Shown here in pieces: positions 49,512 to 58,896 of a stretch of 64,000 bases of DNA; position 1 is the stretch's first letter, and each line of letters opens with the position of its first letter. The DNA lies in the NCBI RefSeq assembly GCF_004340875.1, contig NZ_SLXQ01000007.1:124001-188000 (forward strand), written 5' to 3'. Source of the stretch: Tamaricihabitans halophyticus (lineage in GTDB: Bacteria; Actinomycetota; Actinomycetes; Mycobacteriales; Pseudonocardiaceae). The notes beneath the pieces are model-generated. The model was given only the letters and a program-made list of their open reading frames with translations. It made no database searches and was not told the origin of the DNA. A program made the position numbers and the translations under genes.

Positions 49512-50488
49512 GCGGCGCGGACCGCCGGCTGCCCCGGTTGCTCGCTCTCGTGCCATACCTGCTGGCCAGGCCAGGTATCCCGATCGCGGAGGCGGCGCGT
49601 GATTTCGGGGTCACCGCCAAACAGCTACGCAAGGACCTCGAGCTGCTCTGGATGTGCGGTCTACCCGGCTACGGGCCCGGCGATCTGATCGACCTGTCCT
49701 TCGACAGTGACACCGTCACGGTCACTTACGATGCGGGCATGCGGCGGCCACTGCGGCTGACCGGTGGCGAGGCAACCGCCTTGCTGATCGCGCTCCGCGC
49801 GCTCGCGAATACCCCCGGCGTGTTCGACGCCGACGCCGTACACCGGGCGATCGCGAAGATCGAGTCCGCCGCCGGCGCGGCTGAACCGGCTGGCGTCGTG
49901 GTCGGGCCCGGCATCAGCGAAGCGGAGACCACGGCACGAATCAGGGAGAGCGTGCAGCACGGGCTGGCTCGCGGCCGAGCACTGTGGCTGCGCTACTACA
50001 CAGCCTCCCGCGATGAGGTCAGTGAACGCACGGTCGACCCCATGCGGCTGCTGGTCGTCGAAGGCCAGGCCTACCTTGAGGCATGGTGCCGCAATGCCGA
50101 GGGAGTCCGGCTGTTCCGCCTCGACCGGATCGATGGCGTTGACGTGCTCGACGAGCCGGCCGACCCGCCGCCACACGCCGCACCAACCGACGTATCCGCG
50201 GGCGTGTTCCAGCCAGGAGCGCATTCGGCCGCCGTTGAGCTGCGGCTGCGGCCAGAGGCCCGGTGGATGGCCGAGTACTACCCGATGGAGGAGACCGAGG
50301 AGCTCGCCGACGGCTTGCTGCGCGTGCGGATGCGTTATTCGGACGAATCGTGGATCGTCCGGCTGCTACTCGGCCAAGGCGGGGATGTGCTGATCGATGG
50401 CCCGCCGGAACTCGCCGACCGTGTTCGTCAACGTGCCGTCGACGCGTTGCGACGGGCAAGTCATCTCGTTGACACCTCTACGGGTTAA
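49508..50488 (+). CDS. pafC: DNA-damage regulator PafC (HTH-WYL)
   Basis: This 326-residue partner of PafB has an HTH (LLALVPYLLARPGIPIAEAARDFGVTAKQLRKDLELLWMCGLPGYGPGD, shown here only as its location, residues about 10-60) and a WYL domain (LWLRYYTASRDEVSERTVDPMRLL) with a WCX tail. It is translationally coupled to pafB through ATGA at 49508-49511. In mycobacteria the two subunits act as a heterodimer sensing single-stranded DNA. Confidence 0.94.
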   Translation: MSGADRRLPRLLALVPYLLARPGIPIAEAARDFGVTAKQLRKDLELLWMCGLPGYGPGDLIDLSFDSDTVTVTYDAGMRRPLRLTGGEATALLIALRALANTPGVFDADAVHRAIAKIESAAGAAEPAGVVVGPGISEAETTARIRESVQHGLARGRALWLRYYTASRDEVSERTVDPMRLLVVEGQAYLEAWCRNAEGVRLFRLDRIDGVDVLDEPADPPPHAAPTDVSAGVFQPGAHSAAVELRLRPEARWMAEYYPMEETEELADGLLRVRMRYSDESWIVRLLLGQGGDVLIDGPPELADRVRQRAVDALRRASHLVDTSTG

Positions 50489-50491
50489 CGT
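50486..50491 (+). promoter_or_regulatory. Possible -10 box of the small membrane protein gene
   Basis: TAACGT, overlapping the pafC stop, is six bases before the GTG at 50498. Confidence 0.35.
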
Positions 50492-50497
50492 GTGCAG

Positions 50498-50719
50498 GTG
50501 CCTTATGTGCCGACGATCGTCGTGCTCGTTGTCGGATTGCTCGCGCTGCTCGCCGTACTGGTCCGCGCTATCAGTGCGTACCGGCGCACCAGTACCGTGT
50601 ACACGATGGTTCAGGGCGGGTTTCGGCGCGACCTTGACCGGCTTCGTGCGCGCGGTGCCGCGCTGCGGGTCGCGCTGGCACGACGCACGAAGCGTAAGAA
50701 TGCGGATGCAACACACTGA
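50498..50719 (+). CDS. Small basic membrane protein
   Basis: This 73-residue protein has one N-terminal transmembrane helix (TIVVLVVGLLALLAVLVRAI, residues about 6-26) and a strongly basic cytoplasmic tail (RRDLDRLRARGAALRVALARRTKRK). It lies between pafC and tatA on the same strand. GTG 50498 is chosen from the upstream box; GTG 50492 adds two residues. The family is not recognised. Confidence 0.7.
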   Translation: MPYVPTIVVLVVGLLALLAVLVRAISAYRRTSTVYTMVQGGFRRDLDRLRARGAALRVALARRTKRKNADATH

Positions 50720-50766
50720 TCGTGGCGTATCCTCTGGATGACTGGGGGAGACGGGAGGCGAAGACC

Positions 50767-51072
50767 GTGGGAAACCTGGGAGCGCTTGAGATCGGTCTGA
50801 TCTTGCTCGCGCTTGTACTGCTGTTCGGCGCAAAGAAGCTTCCGGCCATGGCGCGCTCGGTGGGACAGTCCATGCGCATCTTCAAGGCCGAAACCAAGGG
50901 TATGCGCAAGGACAAGGACGAGGAGTCGAACGCGACGGCGGCCGAGTCGACCGAAGCCGACGCCACGTCGAACAAAACGTCCAGCGATCCGCAGCAGCTG
51001 CCGCCGGCTCAGGAGTCGAAGCCGGTCGCGGAGGCAGTCGACAACCAGCAGAAGCAGAACAACCCGAGCTGA
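50767..51072 (+). CDS. tatA: Twin-arginine translocase subunit TatA
   Basis: This 101-residue protein forms the pore part of the Tat export system. An N-terminal helix (LGALEIGLILLALVLLFGAKKLP) is followed by the hinge and amphipathic helix ARSVGQSMRIFKAETKG, then a Gln/Ser/Glu-rich tail. GGGAGG eight bases upstream supports the GTG at 50767. In mycobacteria tatC follows; here a lipid kinase does. Confidence 0.93.
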   Translation: MGNLGALEIGLILLALVLLFGAKKLPAMARSVGQSMRIFKAETKGMRKDKDEESNATAAESTEADATSNKTSSDPQQLPPAQESKPVAEAVDNQQKQNNPS

Positions 51073-51131
51073 CCGTGCCACGGTGACCGCCGCGGCGAGA
51101 TCGGCACCGATGCGGTGCGGCCGCTGGCAGG

Positions 51132-52058
51132 ATGTCCGACATGCGTGGCGTACTCCTGGTCTGCCCTGGCTCCGGTGACGGAACCGTCCTTCGAACCGCC
51201 GGCAGCGTTGCCGCCCAGTTGCGGAGCACGCTGAGTCAGCTCGACACCGTCGTCCCGAGCACCGCCGCCGAGACCAGGGAACACGCGCGAGCCGCAGTGA
51301 GCGAAGCCGTTGACGTGCTGGTCGTTCTTGGTGGCGATGGCGCGGCGCACTGCGCGCTACAGGAGTGCGCCGGCACCTCGACCGCACTGGCCGTGCTCCC
51401 CGCCGGCAGCGGCAATGATCTTGCGCGTGCGCTGGGCATGCCCGCGGAACCGCTCGCCGCCGCGGACCTGCTGACCAGGTTGTTCCGCATCAGCGCGCCC
51501 ACGCGCTGGGATCTCGGCGAGGCCGCTGGTCACTGGTTCGCCACCGTGCTCTGCGCTGGATTCGACTCTCAAGTCAACGCACGCGTGAACCGAATGCGCT
51601 GGCCGCAGGGTCGACGGCGTTATGACCTGGCGATCATCGCGGAACTAGCGAGCCTGCGGGCGCAAACCGTGCGGATCCACGGCGCGAATGGCGACCGCGC
51701 GCTACCGGCGACGCTCGTCGCCGTCGGTAATACCGCCTGGTACGGCGGCGGGATCCCGATCTGTCCAACGGCCGACCCTCGCGACGGCCTACTCGACGTT
51801 ACCGTGATCGGACAGGTCAGACGCCGAGAACTGCTCCGTATCCTGCCCAGATTGCGCACCGGCGGTCATATCGGACACCCAGCGGTACAGAGCTTTCGGG
51901 CCAGCCGGATCCGGCTCGGCGGCGACAACGACTGGCTGGCATACGCGGACGGCGAACGGTTCGGGCCATTACCCGTGGATATTCAGGCACATCCAGCGGC
52001 ACTTCGGGTCTACTCGGCATGGCCGCTGCGCGTGGCCGGCCGGGATATGACACCCTGA
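51132..52058 (+). CDS. Diacylglycerol/lipid kinase family protein
   Basis: This 308-residue protein has the DAGK catalytic core: VVLGGDGAAHCAL (GGDG motif) and LPAGSGNDLARALG, with AGFDSQVN later. It phosphorylates a lipid such as diacylglycerol at the membrane face. ATG 51132 and ATG 51141 are both possible. It sits where tatC is found in mycobacteria and four bases before helY. Confidence 0.88.
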   Translation: MSDMRGVLLVCPGSGDGTVLRTAGSVAAQLRSTLSQLDTVVPSTAAETREHARAAVSEAVDVLVVLGGDGAAHCALQECAGTSTALAVLPAGSGNDLARALGMPAEPLAAADLLTRLFRISAPTRWDLGEAAGHWFATVLCAGFDSQVNARVNRMRWPQGRRRYDLAIIAELASLRAQTVRIHGANGDRALPATLVAVGNTAWYGGGIPICPTADPRDGLLDVTVIGQVRRRELLRILPRLRTGGHIGHPAVQSFRASRIRLGGDNDWLAYADGERFGPLPVDIQAHPAALRVYSAWPLRVAGRDMTP

Positions 52059-52062
52059 CAGC

Positions 52063-54840
52063 GTGGCCGAGAGCCTTTCGAGTACCCCGGCTGCGGCCTA
52101 CGCGGCATCGCGGCACCGGGAGTCGCAGCCGCGACTGACCGAGTTCGCTGGCGAGCTGTCCTTCGAGCTAGACCCGTTCCAGCGACAGGCCTGCGCGGCG
52201 CTCGAGGCCGACCACGGTGTGCTGCTCTGCGCCCCCACCGGCGCCGGCAAGACCGTCGTCGGTGAGTTCGCCGTCCATCTTGCTCTCGCGACAGGCCGCA
52301 AATGCTTCTATACGACACCGATCAAGGCGCTGTCCAACCAGAAGTACGCGGACCTGTGCGCGCGGTACGGCACCGAGTCGATCGGGCTGCTCACCGGGGA
52401 CACCTCAATCAATTCGCATGCGCAGATCGTCGTGATGACCACCGAAGTGCTGCGCAACATGCTCTACGCCGGCTCGAGCACCCTCGATGGGCTCGGCTAC
52501 GTGGTCATGGACGAGATCCACTACCTCGCGGACCGGTTCCGCGGCGCGGTGTGGGAAGAAGTGATCCTGCACCTGCCCCGGTACGTGCGGGTCGTCGGCC
52601 TGTCCGCGACGGTGAGCAACGCGGAGGAATTCGGCGAATGGCTGGTCGCGGTGCGTGGGGATACCACCGTCGTGGTCGACGAGCATCGCCCGGTTCCACT
52701 GTGGCAACAGATGCTGGTGGGAAACCGTCTCCTCGACCTGTTCGGACAGGACCAGACGGCTTCGGACAGCAACACTGACCTGAAGATCAACCCGTTGCTG
52801 CTGCGGCGTACTCAGGAGATCACCCGCACGCACGCACCGGCCTATGGGCCGCGCGCCCGTGGTCGACGGCGCGGTAGGCCGCCACCTCGGGCTTCTCGTT
52901 TTCGGCCACCGTCGCGCGTTGACGTGGTGGACCGGTTGGATTCGGCTGGGTTGTTGCCGGCGATCGTATTCGTGTTCAGCCGAATCGGCTGCGACGCCGC
53001 GGTCGGCCAGTGCGTGCGCTCCGGCCTGCGGCTGAACACGCCGGAAGAAGTCGACCAGGTACGGCAGATCGTCGATGAGCGGACCAGGGATCTACCGGAG
53101 GGTGACCTCGGTGTACTCGGGTTCTGGGAGTGGCGCGAGGCGCTGGAGCGGGGCGTTGCCGCACACCACGCTGGTCTGCTGCCCGCGTTCAAGGAGACCG
53201 TCGAGGAACTGTTCGTCCGCGGCCTGGTCAAGGTGGTATTCGCGACCGAAACACTCGCGTTGGGTATCAATATGCCGGCCCGCACCGTGGTGCTCGAGCG
53301 GCTGGTGAAATACAACGGCGAAGCCCACGTCGACCTCACGCCAGGCGAGTACACCCAGTTGACCGGGCGAGCTGGCCGGAGGGGCATCGACGTCGAGGGT
53401 TACGCGGTTGTCGTCTGGCAGCCAGGTATGGACCCGAAACAGGTCGCCGGCCTGGCCTCGACCAGAACCTATCCACTGCGCTCGTCGTTTCGGCCGGGTT
53501 ACAACATGGCCGTCAACCTGGTGGATCGGGTCGGTGCGCAGCAAGCCCGCGACCTGCTCGAACAATCCTTCGCGCAGTTCCAGGCGGACCGCTCAGTGGT
53601 GGGCGTCGCCAAGCGCATCAAACGCAATGACGAGGCGCTTGCCGGCTACCAGGACGCGATGACCTGCCACCTCGGCGATTTCGCGGAATACGCGGACCTG
53701 CGTAAGAAGATCAGCGAGCGAGAGAAGGTACTCGCCAAGCAGAACAACCGGTCGCGACGGGCCGAAGCGGCCGAGTCACTGCGGAACCTACGTAAGGGCG
53801 ATGTGATCGCGGTGCCGTCCGGCCGGCGAGCGGGACTGGCCGTGGTGATCGACCCTGGGCTGGATGCCACGGATGACCCGCGCCCCCTGGTGGTGACCGA
53901 AGACCGGTGGTCCGGCAGGCTCACCGTCGCGGACTTCCCGGCCCCGGTGACCTCGCTCGGCAAGGTGAAACTGCCCAAGCAGGTTGACACGCGTTCCCCG
54001 AAGTCCCGCAGGGACCTGGCATCCAGCCTGCGCAATACCGGCATCACCGCGCCGGGCCGGGGTGGCGGTCGCCGCGGGCGGGCCAGCGATCCGCATGACG
54101 ATCCGGAACTCGCGACGCTGCGCAGGGCGTTGCGGGCGCATCCCTGTCATGGCTGCGCGGACCGGGAAAGCCACGCCCGCTGGGCCGAGCGATACCAGCG
54201 GTTGCGCGCCGAAACCAACCAGCTGGAACGCAAGGTCGCCAGCACCACGCATTCACTCGCTCGTTCATTCGACCGAATCCGCCGACTACTGGCCGAACGT
54301 GGGTACCTGGACGAATCGGGCGACCAGGTGACCGCGCACGGGCGCACCCTGACCCGGCTGTACAGCGAATCCGACCTGCTCGCTGCCGAATGCATCCAGC
54401 GGGGTCATTGGGCCGACCTGCGCCCACCGGAACTGGCGGCGGTGGTGTCCACCCTGGTGTTCGAAGCTCGCCGGGATAGCCCGTCCGAACCACGGATACC
54501 CGAACCAATTACCCAAGCATGGCTGGCTACCTCGGCGCTGTGGTCCGAGCTGGAGGCCGACGAGCGCCGGCACAAACTGGAACGTAGCCGCGAACCAGAC
54601 GCCGGATTCGCCTGGCCGGTGTATCGCTGGGCTCGTGGCGAATCACTGGAACGCGTGTTGACCTCGGCCGAGGCGAACGGACAGGAGATCTCGGCCGGAG
54701 ACTTCGTGCGGTGGTGCCGCCAAGTGATCGACCTCCTCGACCAGCTCCGTGATGTGCTGGCTGGTGAGGAGCTTGGCGAAACCGCGGCCGCCGCCGTTCG
54801 CGCGTTGCGCCGGGGCGTCGTCGCGCTGGGGGCCACCTGA
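52063..54840 (+). CDS. helY: Ski2-like DEAD/DEAH RNA helicase HelY
   Basis: This 925-residue helicase has Walker A APTGAGKT (57-64), DEIH at 150-153, SATVSN as motif III and QLTGRAGRRG (432-441) as motif VI, followed by a long C-terminal part with the DSHCT region (ELAAVVSTLVFEARRDSP). It remodels RNA in relatives. An Arg/Pro-rich basic linker (about 260-290) separates the two core lobes. The GTG at 52063 is four bases after the lipid kinase stop. The tatA-helY vicinity is conserved in mycobacteria. Confidence 0.92.
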   Translation: MAESLSSTPAAAYAASRHRESQPRLTEFAGELSFELDPFQRQACAALEADHGVLLCAPTGAGKTVVGEFAVHLALATGRKCFYTTPIKALSNQKYADLCARYGTESIGLLTGDTSINSHAQIVVMTTEVLRNMLYAGSSTLDGLGYVVMDEIHYLADRFRGAVWEEVILHLPRYVRVVGLSATVSNAEEFGEWLVAVRGDTTVVVDEHRPVPLWQQMLVGNRLLDLFGQDQTASDSNTDLKINPLLLRRTQEITRTHAPAYGPRARGRRRGRPPPRASRFRPPSRVDVVDRLDSAGLLPAIVFVFSRIGCDAAVGQCVRSGLRLNTPEEVDQVRQIVDERTRDLPEGDLGVLGFWEWREALERGVAAHHAGLLPAFKETVEELFVRGLVKVVFATETLALGINMPARTVVLERLVKYNGEAHVDLTPGEYTQLTGRAGRRGIDVEGYAVVVWQPGMDPKQVAGLASTRTYPLRSSFRPGYNMAVNLVDRVGAQQARDLLEQSFAQFQADRSVVGVAKRIKRNDEALAGYQDAMTCHLGDFAEYADLRKKISEREKVLAKQNNRSRRAEAAESLRNLRKGDVIAVPSGRRAGLAVVIDPGLDATDDPRPLVVTEDRWSGRLTVADFPAPVTSLGKVKLPKQVDTRSPKSRRDLASSLRNTGITAPGRGGGRRGRASDPHDDPELATLRRALRAHPCHGCADRESHARWAERYQRLRAETNQLERKVASTTHSLARSFDRIRRLLAERGYLDESGDQVTAHGRTLTRLYSESDLLAAECIQRGHWADLRPPELAAVVSTLVFEARRDSPSEPRIPEPITQAWLATSALWSELEADERRHKLERSREPDAGFAWPVYRWARGESLERVLTSAEANGQEISAGDFVRWCRQVIDLLDQLRDVLAGEELGETAAAAVRALRRGVVALGAT

Positions 54841-55010
54841 TGGGGAGTGCTCTCCTACACATTTCGCCGATCCGTGCCGTAGCGGTCACCTCGGGTGACG
54901 GCCGACAGCGTCATATGGTTTTATCGCGCCGAAGCGTGGTTCGGAAGCATCCGGCGGCTTTCTCGATTCAATCCGATCCGACAGTTCAGCGTTAACCAGC
55001 GGAGGAACCC

Positions 55011-55682
55011 ATGAGCAGCCCGTACGGCCCGCCCGGCTGGAACGACCCGCAACAGCAGTGGGGACAGCAGCCCTACGGCGGCGCTCCTGGTACCCCGGCT
55101 GGTGGCTTCCCGGACCAGACTGGGGGCTACCCGCAACAGCAGGGCGGAATGCCTCCCGGTGGTTACCCGCAACAGGGCGGCTACCCCCAGCAACCGCAAC
55201 AACCCCAGCAACCGGGGCAGCCCGGTCAACAGCAGCAGCCCGGGTATCCACCGCAGGGTTACCCGATGCAGGGCCAGCAACAGGGTTATCCTGGCCAGCC
55301 AGGTCCTTATGGGCCCGGCCAGCAAGGCGGATATCCAGGCCAGCCGCCGCAGCCCACCCAGAAGAAGTCCGGCGCGTTGCTGTGGATCAGCATTAGCGTG
55401 GTGGTGCTCGCGCTGGCCGCGGTTGGCGTCCTCGGGTTCGTCACGCCTGGCTGGTTCAACAAAACCGTGTTGGACAACCAAGCCGTACAGGAAGACGTCA
55501 AGCGAGTACTTGAACAGGCACACGGCCAGGTCGGTGTCGAATCGGTGACCTGCCCCGCGGACCAGGAAGTGCAGGCGGACGCGAAGTTCGAGTGCACCGC
55601 GACGATCAGCGGCGAGGAAAAGACGGTCGAGATCACCATCCAGAACGACGATGGCCAGTACGAGGTGGCCAGGCCCCAATAG
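55011..55682 (+). CDS. Pro/Gln/Gly-rich membrane protein with a DUF4333 domain
   Basis: This 223-residue protein has a cytoplasmic N-terminus of about 118 residues of repeated GGYPQQ/GQPGQQ/GYPP motifs, one transmembrane helix ([21 protein letters not shown]), and an extracellular DUF4333 domain with two cysteines ([20 protein letters not shown]) that probably form a disulfide. GCGGAGGAACC precedes the ATG. Its layout parallels the gene at 23004. Function is unknown. Confidence 0.8.
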   Translation: MSSPYGPPGWNDPQQQWGQQPYGGAPGTPAGGFPDQTGGYPQQQGGMPPGGYPQQGGYPQQPQQPQQPGQPGQQQQPGYPPQGYPMQGQQQGYPGQPGPYGPGQQGGYPGQPPQPTQKKSGALLWISISVVVLALAAVGVLGFVTPGWFNKTVLDNQAVQEDVKRVLEQAHGQVGVESVTCPADQEVQADAKFECTATISGEEKTVEITIQNDDGQYEVARPQ

Positions 55683-55762
55683 TCAGGCCCAGTAGGCAGG
55701 CGTCGGCAGCGACGGCGGAAACTCGGTGGCGCGATACGGGCGAGGCCGATAAAGATCGGTGC

Positions 55763-56986
55763 GTGACTGATATCCATGTACGCGTCTTGCGTGCCGACGA
55801 ACACCGGCAGGCTCTCGACCTTGTCTATCGCGCGCTGCACCACAGCCGCAGTACGGACGAGGAGTGGACTCTTCGCGCGAAAGGCCACCAAGAAGGACGG
55901 ATACTCGGCGCCTTTCTCGCGGATGAGTTGATCGGAACCGCGGCCGCGCTCACCTCCGATACGACCGTTCCCGGTGGTGCCCGCCTACCGACGGCGGCGG
56001 TAACGGGTGTCGGGGTTCGGGCGGACCGGCGTCGACGCGGCGCGTTGCGCGCGCTGATGCACGACCAGCTTCGCGACGCCGCCCAACGCGGTGAGGCAAT
56101 GGCGGCGCTGCACGCGAGCGAAACCTCGATCTACGGGCGCTTCGGCTACGGCATCGGTACGCACGCCCGTGGCGTGCGTGTGCACGCGCGACACGCCGCG
56201 GTCCGCCCGGACATCCCGAGCAGCGGCGAGATCCGGCAACTCGGCGGCGTTACCGAAGTTCTCGCCACGATGCCCGAGGTCTACCGGCGAATCGGCCGGC
56301 CCCGCGTGGGCATGATGGAACGTCCCGAAGGCTGGTGGGCGATCAAGTACGGCCGCTGGTTCGGCGCCGGGGACAGCCACGAAGTTGCCGTGCACGAAGG
56401 CACCGATGGCGCCAGCGGCTTTGTCTGCTACCGAACCCAGGAGATCTCGGACTACGCGGGACCGAACTTCGCGGCCCACCTCGAAGTGGTGGACCTGCAC
56501 GCGAATTCGCTCAGCGCGCTGGCCGACCTGTGGCGGCACCTCCTCGCCGTTGATCTCGTCGCGACGATCGAGACGCATCCGCGCCCGCTCGACGAACCGT
56601 ATCCGCTGCTGTTCACCGATCCACGGGTGTGCACCGCCGTGCCGGAGTCGGACGACGAGATCTGGTATCGCCTGCTCGACGTGCCCCGGGCGCTGGCGAG
56701 CAGGTCATACCAGGACGCCGAGCCCGTGGTTATCGAGGTACGTGACGAGCTGTTCCCGGACAACGCCGGCCGCTACCGACTCAGCGCGGCGGGAGCCGAC
56801 CGGACCGACGCGGCCGCGGATCTGCACTGCGACGTGCAGACGCTCGCGATGCTGTATTTCGGCAGCTACCGCGCGAGCGACCTCGCCGAACTCGGTCGGA
56901 TCACCATCGCCGAGCAGGGCGCGGCGGTGCGCGCGGACCAGCTACTGCGCACCGAGCAGGCGAGTTGGTGCGGTACGGGTTACTAA
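55763..56986 (+). CDS. Eis-like GNAT N-acetyltransferase
   Basis: This 407-residue protein has an N-terminal GNAT domain (VTGVGVRADRRRRGALRALM is the acetyl-CoA loop), a second GNAT-like region (SEIYGRFGYGIGTH) and a C-terminal sterol-carrier-like part, the Eis layout. Eis proteins acetylate amines, including aminoglycosides and protein lysines, and use the C-terminal carboxylate as a catalytic group; here the chain ends GTGY. The GTG at 55763 begins at VTDIHVRV; the frame to 55592 is unsupported. Confidence 0.88.
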   Translation: MTDIHVRVLRADEHRQALDLVYRALHHSRSTDEEWTLRAKGHQEGRILGAFLADELIGTAAALTSDTTVPGGARLPTAAVTGVGVRADRRRRGALRALMHDQLRDAAQRGEAMAALHASETSIYGRFGYGIGTHARGVRVHARHAAVRPDIPSSGEIRQLGGVTEVLATMPEVYRRIGRPRVGMMERPEGWWAIKYGRWFGAGDSHEVAVHEGTDGASGFVCYRTQEISDYAGPNFAAHLEVVDLHANSLSALADLWRHLLAVDLVATIETHPRPLDEPYPLLFTDPRVCTAVPESDDEIWYRLLDVPRALASRSYQDAEPVVIEVRDELFPDNAGRYRLSAAGADRTDAAADLHCDVQTLAMLYFGSYRASDLAELGRITIAEQGAAVRADQLLRTEQASWCGTGY

Positions 56987-56994
56987 CGCGGTCG

Positions 56995-57870
56995 TCAACC
57001 GCGAGCCGCGCTGGCCTCCTCGTTCCAGATCCGGCGGGTCTCATCCACCGGCAGAATCCGGCGAACCGGTTCCGGCTGGTCGGTGCGATGGCGCCATTCC
57101 CGTGGGTATCCGAGCGAGACCTCGTCGAAGCGCACCCCGTCATAGCGCAGGGTCACCGGGATATGTAGATGCCCGTACACCACGGCGGCCGCCGCGAACC
57201 GGGTGTGCCAATCCGCGGTCCGCTCGGTGCCACACCACATGGCGAGGTGTTTGTGTCGCATCATCCTCGGTGGCCCCGGATGCAGCGGCCAATGCGAGAC
57301 GAGCACCGTGCGCCGGCCAGCGCGTTCGGCGGTGAGCCGGCGCTCGGTCTCCGCGACCCGGGCCCAACACCACTGCTGCCGGGATTCGTACGGGTCGGGA
57401 TGCAACAAGTACTCGTCACTGAACACCAGGCCCACTTCGTGCGCGTAGTCCAGCGCGGTGTCCAGACTGGTGCCGGGGTCGCGGAAGCTGTAGTCGTAGA
57501 GCTGGAAGATCGGCGCGATGAGGAATTCCTCGGTGTCGGTGCGCCAGATCGGGTACGGGTCTTCCGGGGTCAGCACATCGATCGACCGGCAGCGCTGCAC
57601 CAGGTGCTCGTACCTGGCCACGCCCCGCAGCCCGGTCGATTCACCCGGTGTGGTCCATAGTTCGTGGTTGCCTGGCACCCAGATGACCTGGTCGAACCGC
57701 GAGCGCAGCTCGGCGAGCGTGTCGTAGATCAGGTCCTCGCGTTCGGCGACATCACCGGCGACGATCAACCAGTCGCCGGGCGCGCGCGGGCGGATGCGAT
57801 CGACGATCTCCCGGTTGCCCTGATGTGAGACGTGTAGGTCGCTGGTGGCGAGGAGGGATGGCGAAACCAC
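56995..57870 (-). CDS. Metallophosphoesterase
   Basis: This 291-residue enzyme has all five phosphoesterase motifs: DLHVSH, GDVAE, GNHE, VSHWPLH and YGHLH, which bind two metal ions. Relatives act on phosphomonoesters or cyclic nucleotides. It is convergent with the Eis-like gene, 8 bases apart, and divergent from the metallo-beta-lactamase gene. In mycobacteria similar proteins adjoin a phosphopantetheinyl transferase; none is here. Confidence 0.9.
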   Translation of the reverse strand: MVSPSLLATSDLHVSHQGNREIVDRIRPRAPGDWLIVAGDVAEREDLIYDTLAELRSRFDQVIWVPGNHELWTTPGESTGLRGVARYEHLVQRCRSIDVLTPEDPYPIWRTDTEEFLIAPIFQLYDYSFRDPGTSLDTALDYAHEVGLVFSDEYLLHPDPYESRQQWCWARVAETERRLTAERAGRRTVLVSHWPLHPGPPRMMRHKHLAMWCGTERTADWHTRFAAAAVVYGHLHIPVTLRYDGVRFDEVSLGYPREWRHRTDQPEPVRRILPVDETRRIWNEEASAARG

Positions 57871-57885
57871 CCCGACAGGTTAACG

Positions 57886-58896
57886 GTGTGTCTTGCCGGG
57901 CCCGTCGTGCACGCCGAGGTGGTGTGGAAACCTGGCATGCTGGAGTTCATGATCGCCACCTTGCTGCGTAAGCCCAGCACTCCGCGGTCGTATCGGGATC
58001 GCCTGACCGCTCCGCTGCCTGGACCGCGCGATCTCTACCGGATACTGCGTGAGGGTGGGTTTCGCGGAGCGGCCGAGGACGCGGACCGGATCCCGGTGCT
58101 GCGTCGTGGGCTGCCCGAGCTCGCGCCGGGCGCCACGAGTTGGACCTGGATCGGGCACGCCACCTATCTGGTTCGCATCGGCGGCCGCGCCGTGCTGATC
58201 GATCCGGTTTGGTCGCGCAAGTTGCCCGGCGTGCCAGCCAGGGTGACTCCACCGGGGCTCGCCTGGTCCGAACTGCCGCCCATCGACGCCGTGCTGATCA
58301 GTCACAACCATTACGACCACCTGGACGCGCCGACCATCAACCGGTTGCCGAAACAGGTGCCGATGCTGGTGCCGGCCGGGCTCGGTCGTTGGTTTCGCCG
58401 CCGCCAGTTCACCCAGGTGACCGAACTCGACTGGTGGCAGTCGGTCGAGATCTCCGGCGTGCGGGTCGACTTCGTGCCGGCGCATCACTGGAGCCGTAGA
58501 GGACCGTTCGACGCCTGCCGGAGCCTGTGGGGCGGCTGGGTGCTGACGGCGCCGGACGGCACCCGCACCTATCACGCGGGGGACACCGGATACGGCCACT
58601 GGTTCACCGAGATCGGTCAGCGCTACCCCGGGATCGATGTCGCGATGCTGCCCATCGGTGCCTACGCGCCGCGCTGGTTCATGCGGCCGGTCCACATGGA
58701 CCCGGACGAAGCCGTGTCCGCGCTGAGCGACCTTGGCGCTCGGCGGTTGGCCGCGATGCACTGGGGCACGTTCGTGCTCACCCAGGAACCCGTGCTCGAA
58801 CCGTACGAGCGCATCCAGCGCGCGTGGTCGGCGCAGGGGAGGGACGCAGGTGACCTGTGGGCGTTGGCGGTAGGGGAGAGCCGGATCCTGCCGTGA
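57886..58896 (+). CDS. Metallo-beta-lactamase-fold hydrolase (NAPE-PLD/UlaG type)
   Basis: This protein of up to 336 residues has the HxHxDH motif SHNHYDHLD, HHWSRRG and later GDTGYG and MHWGTF, matching the lipid-phosphodiesterase-like branch of the fold. The start is uncertain: GTG 57886 is the longest, while ATG 57937 and ATG 57949 begin nearer the conserved part. Its stop overlaps the GTG of the broken phosphotransferase (GTGA at 58893-58896). Confidence 0.86.
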   Translation: MCLAGPVVHAEVVWKPGMLEFMIATLLRKPSTPRSYRDRLTAPLPGPRDLYRILREGGFRGAAEDADRIPVLRRGLPELAPGATSWTWIGHATYLVRIGGRAVLIDPVWSRKLPGVPARVTPPGLAWSELPPIDAVLISHNHYDHLDAPTINRLPKQVPMLVPAGLGRWFRRRQFTQVTELDWWQSVEISGVRVDFVPAHHWSRRGPFDACRSLWGGWVLTAPDGTRTYHAGDTGYGHWFTEIGQRYPGIDVAMLPIGAYAPRWFMRPVHMDPDEAVSALSDLGARRLAAMHWGTFVLTQEPVLEPYERIQRAWSAQGRDAGDLWALAVGESRILP

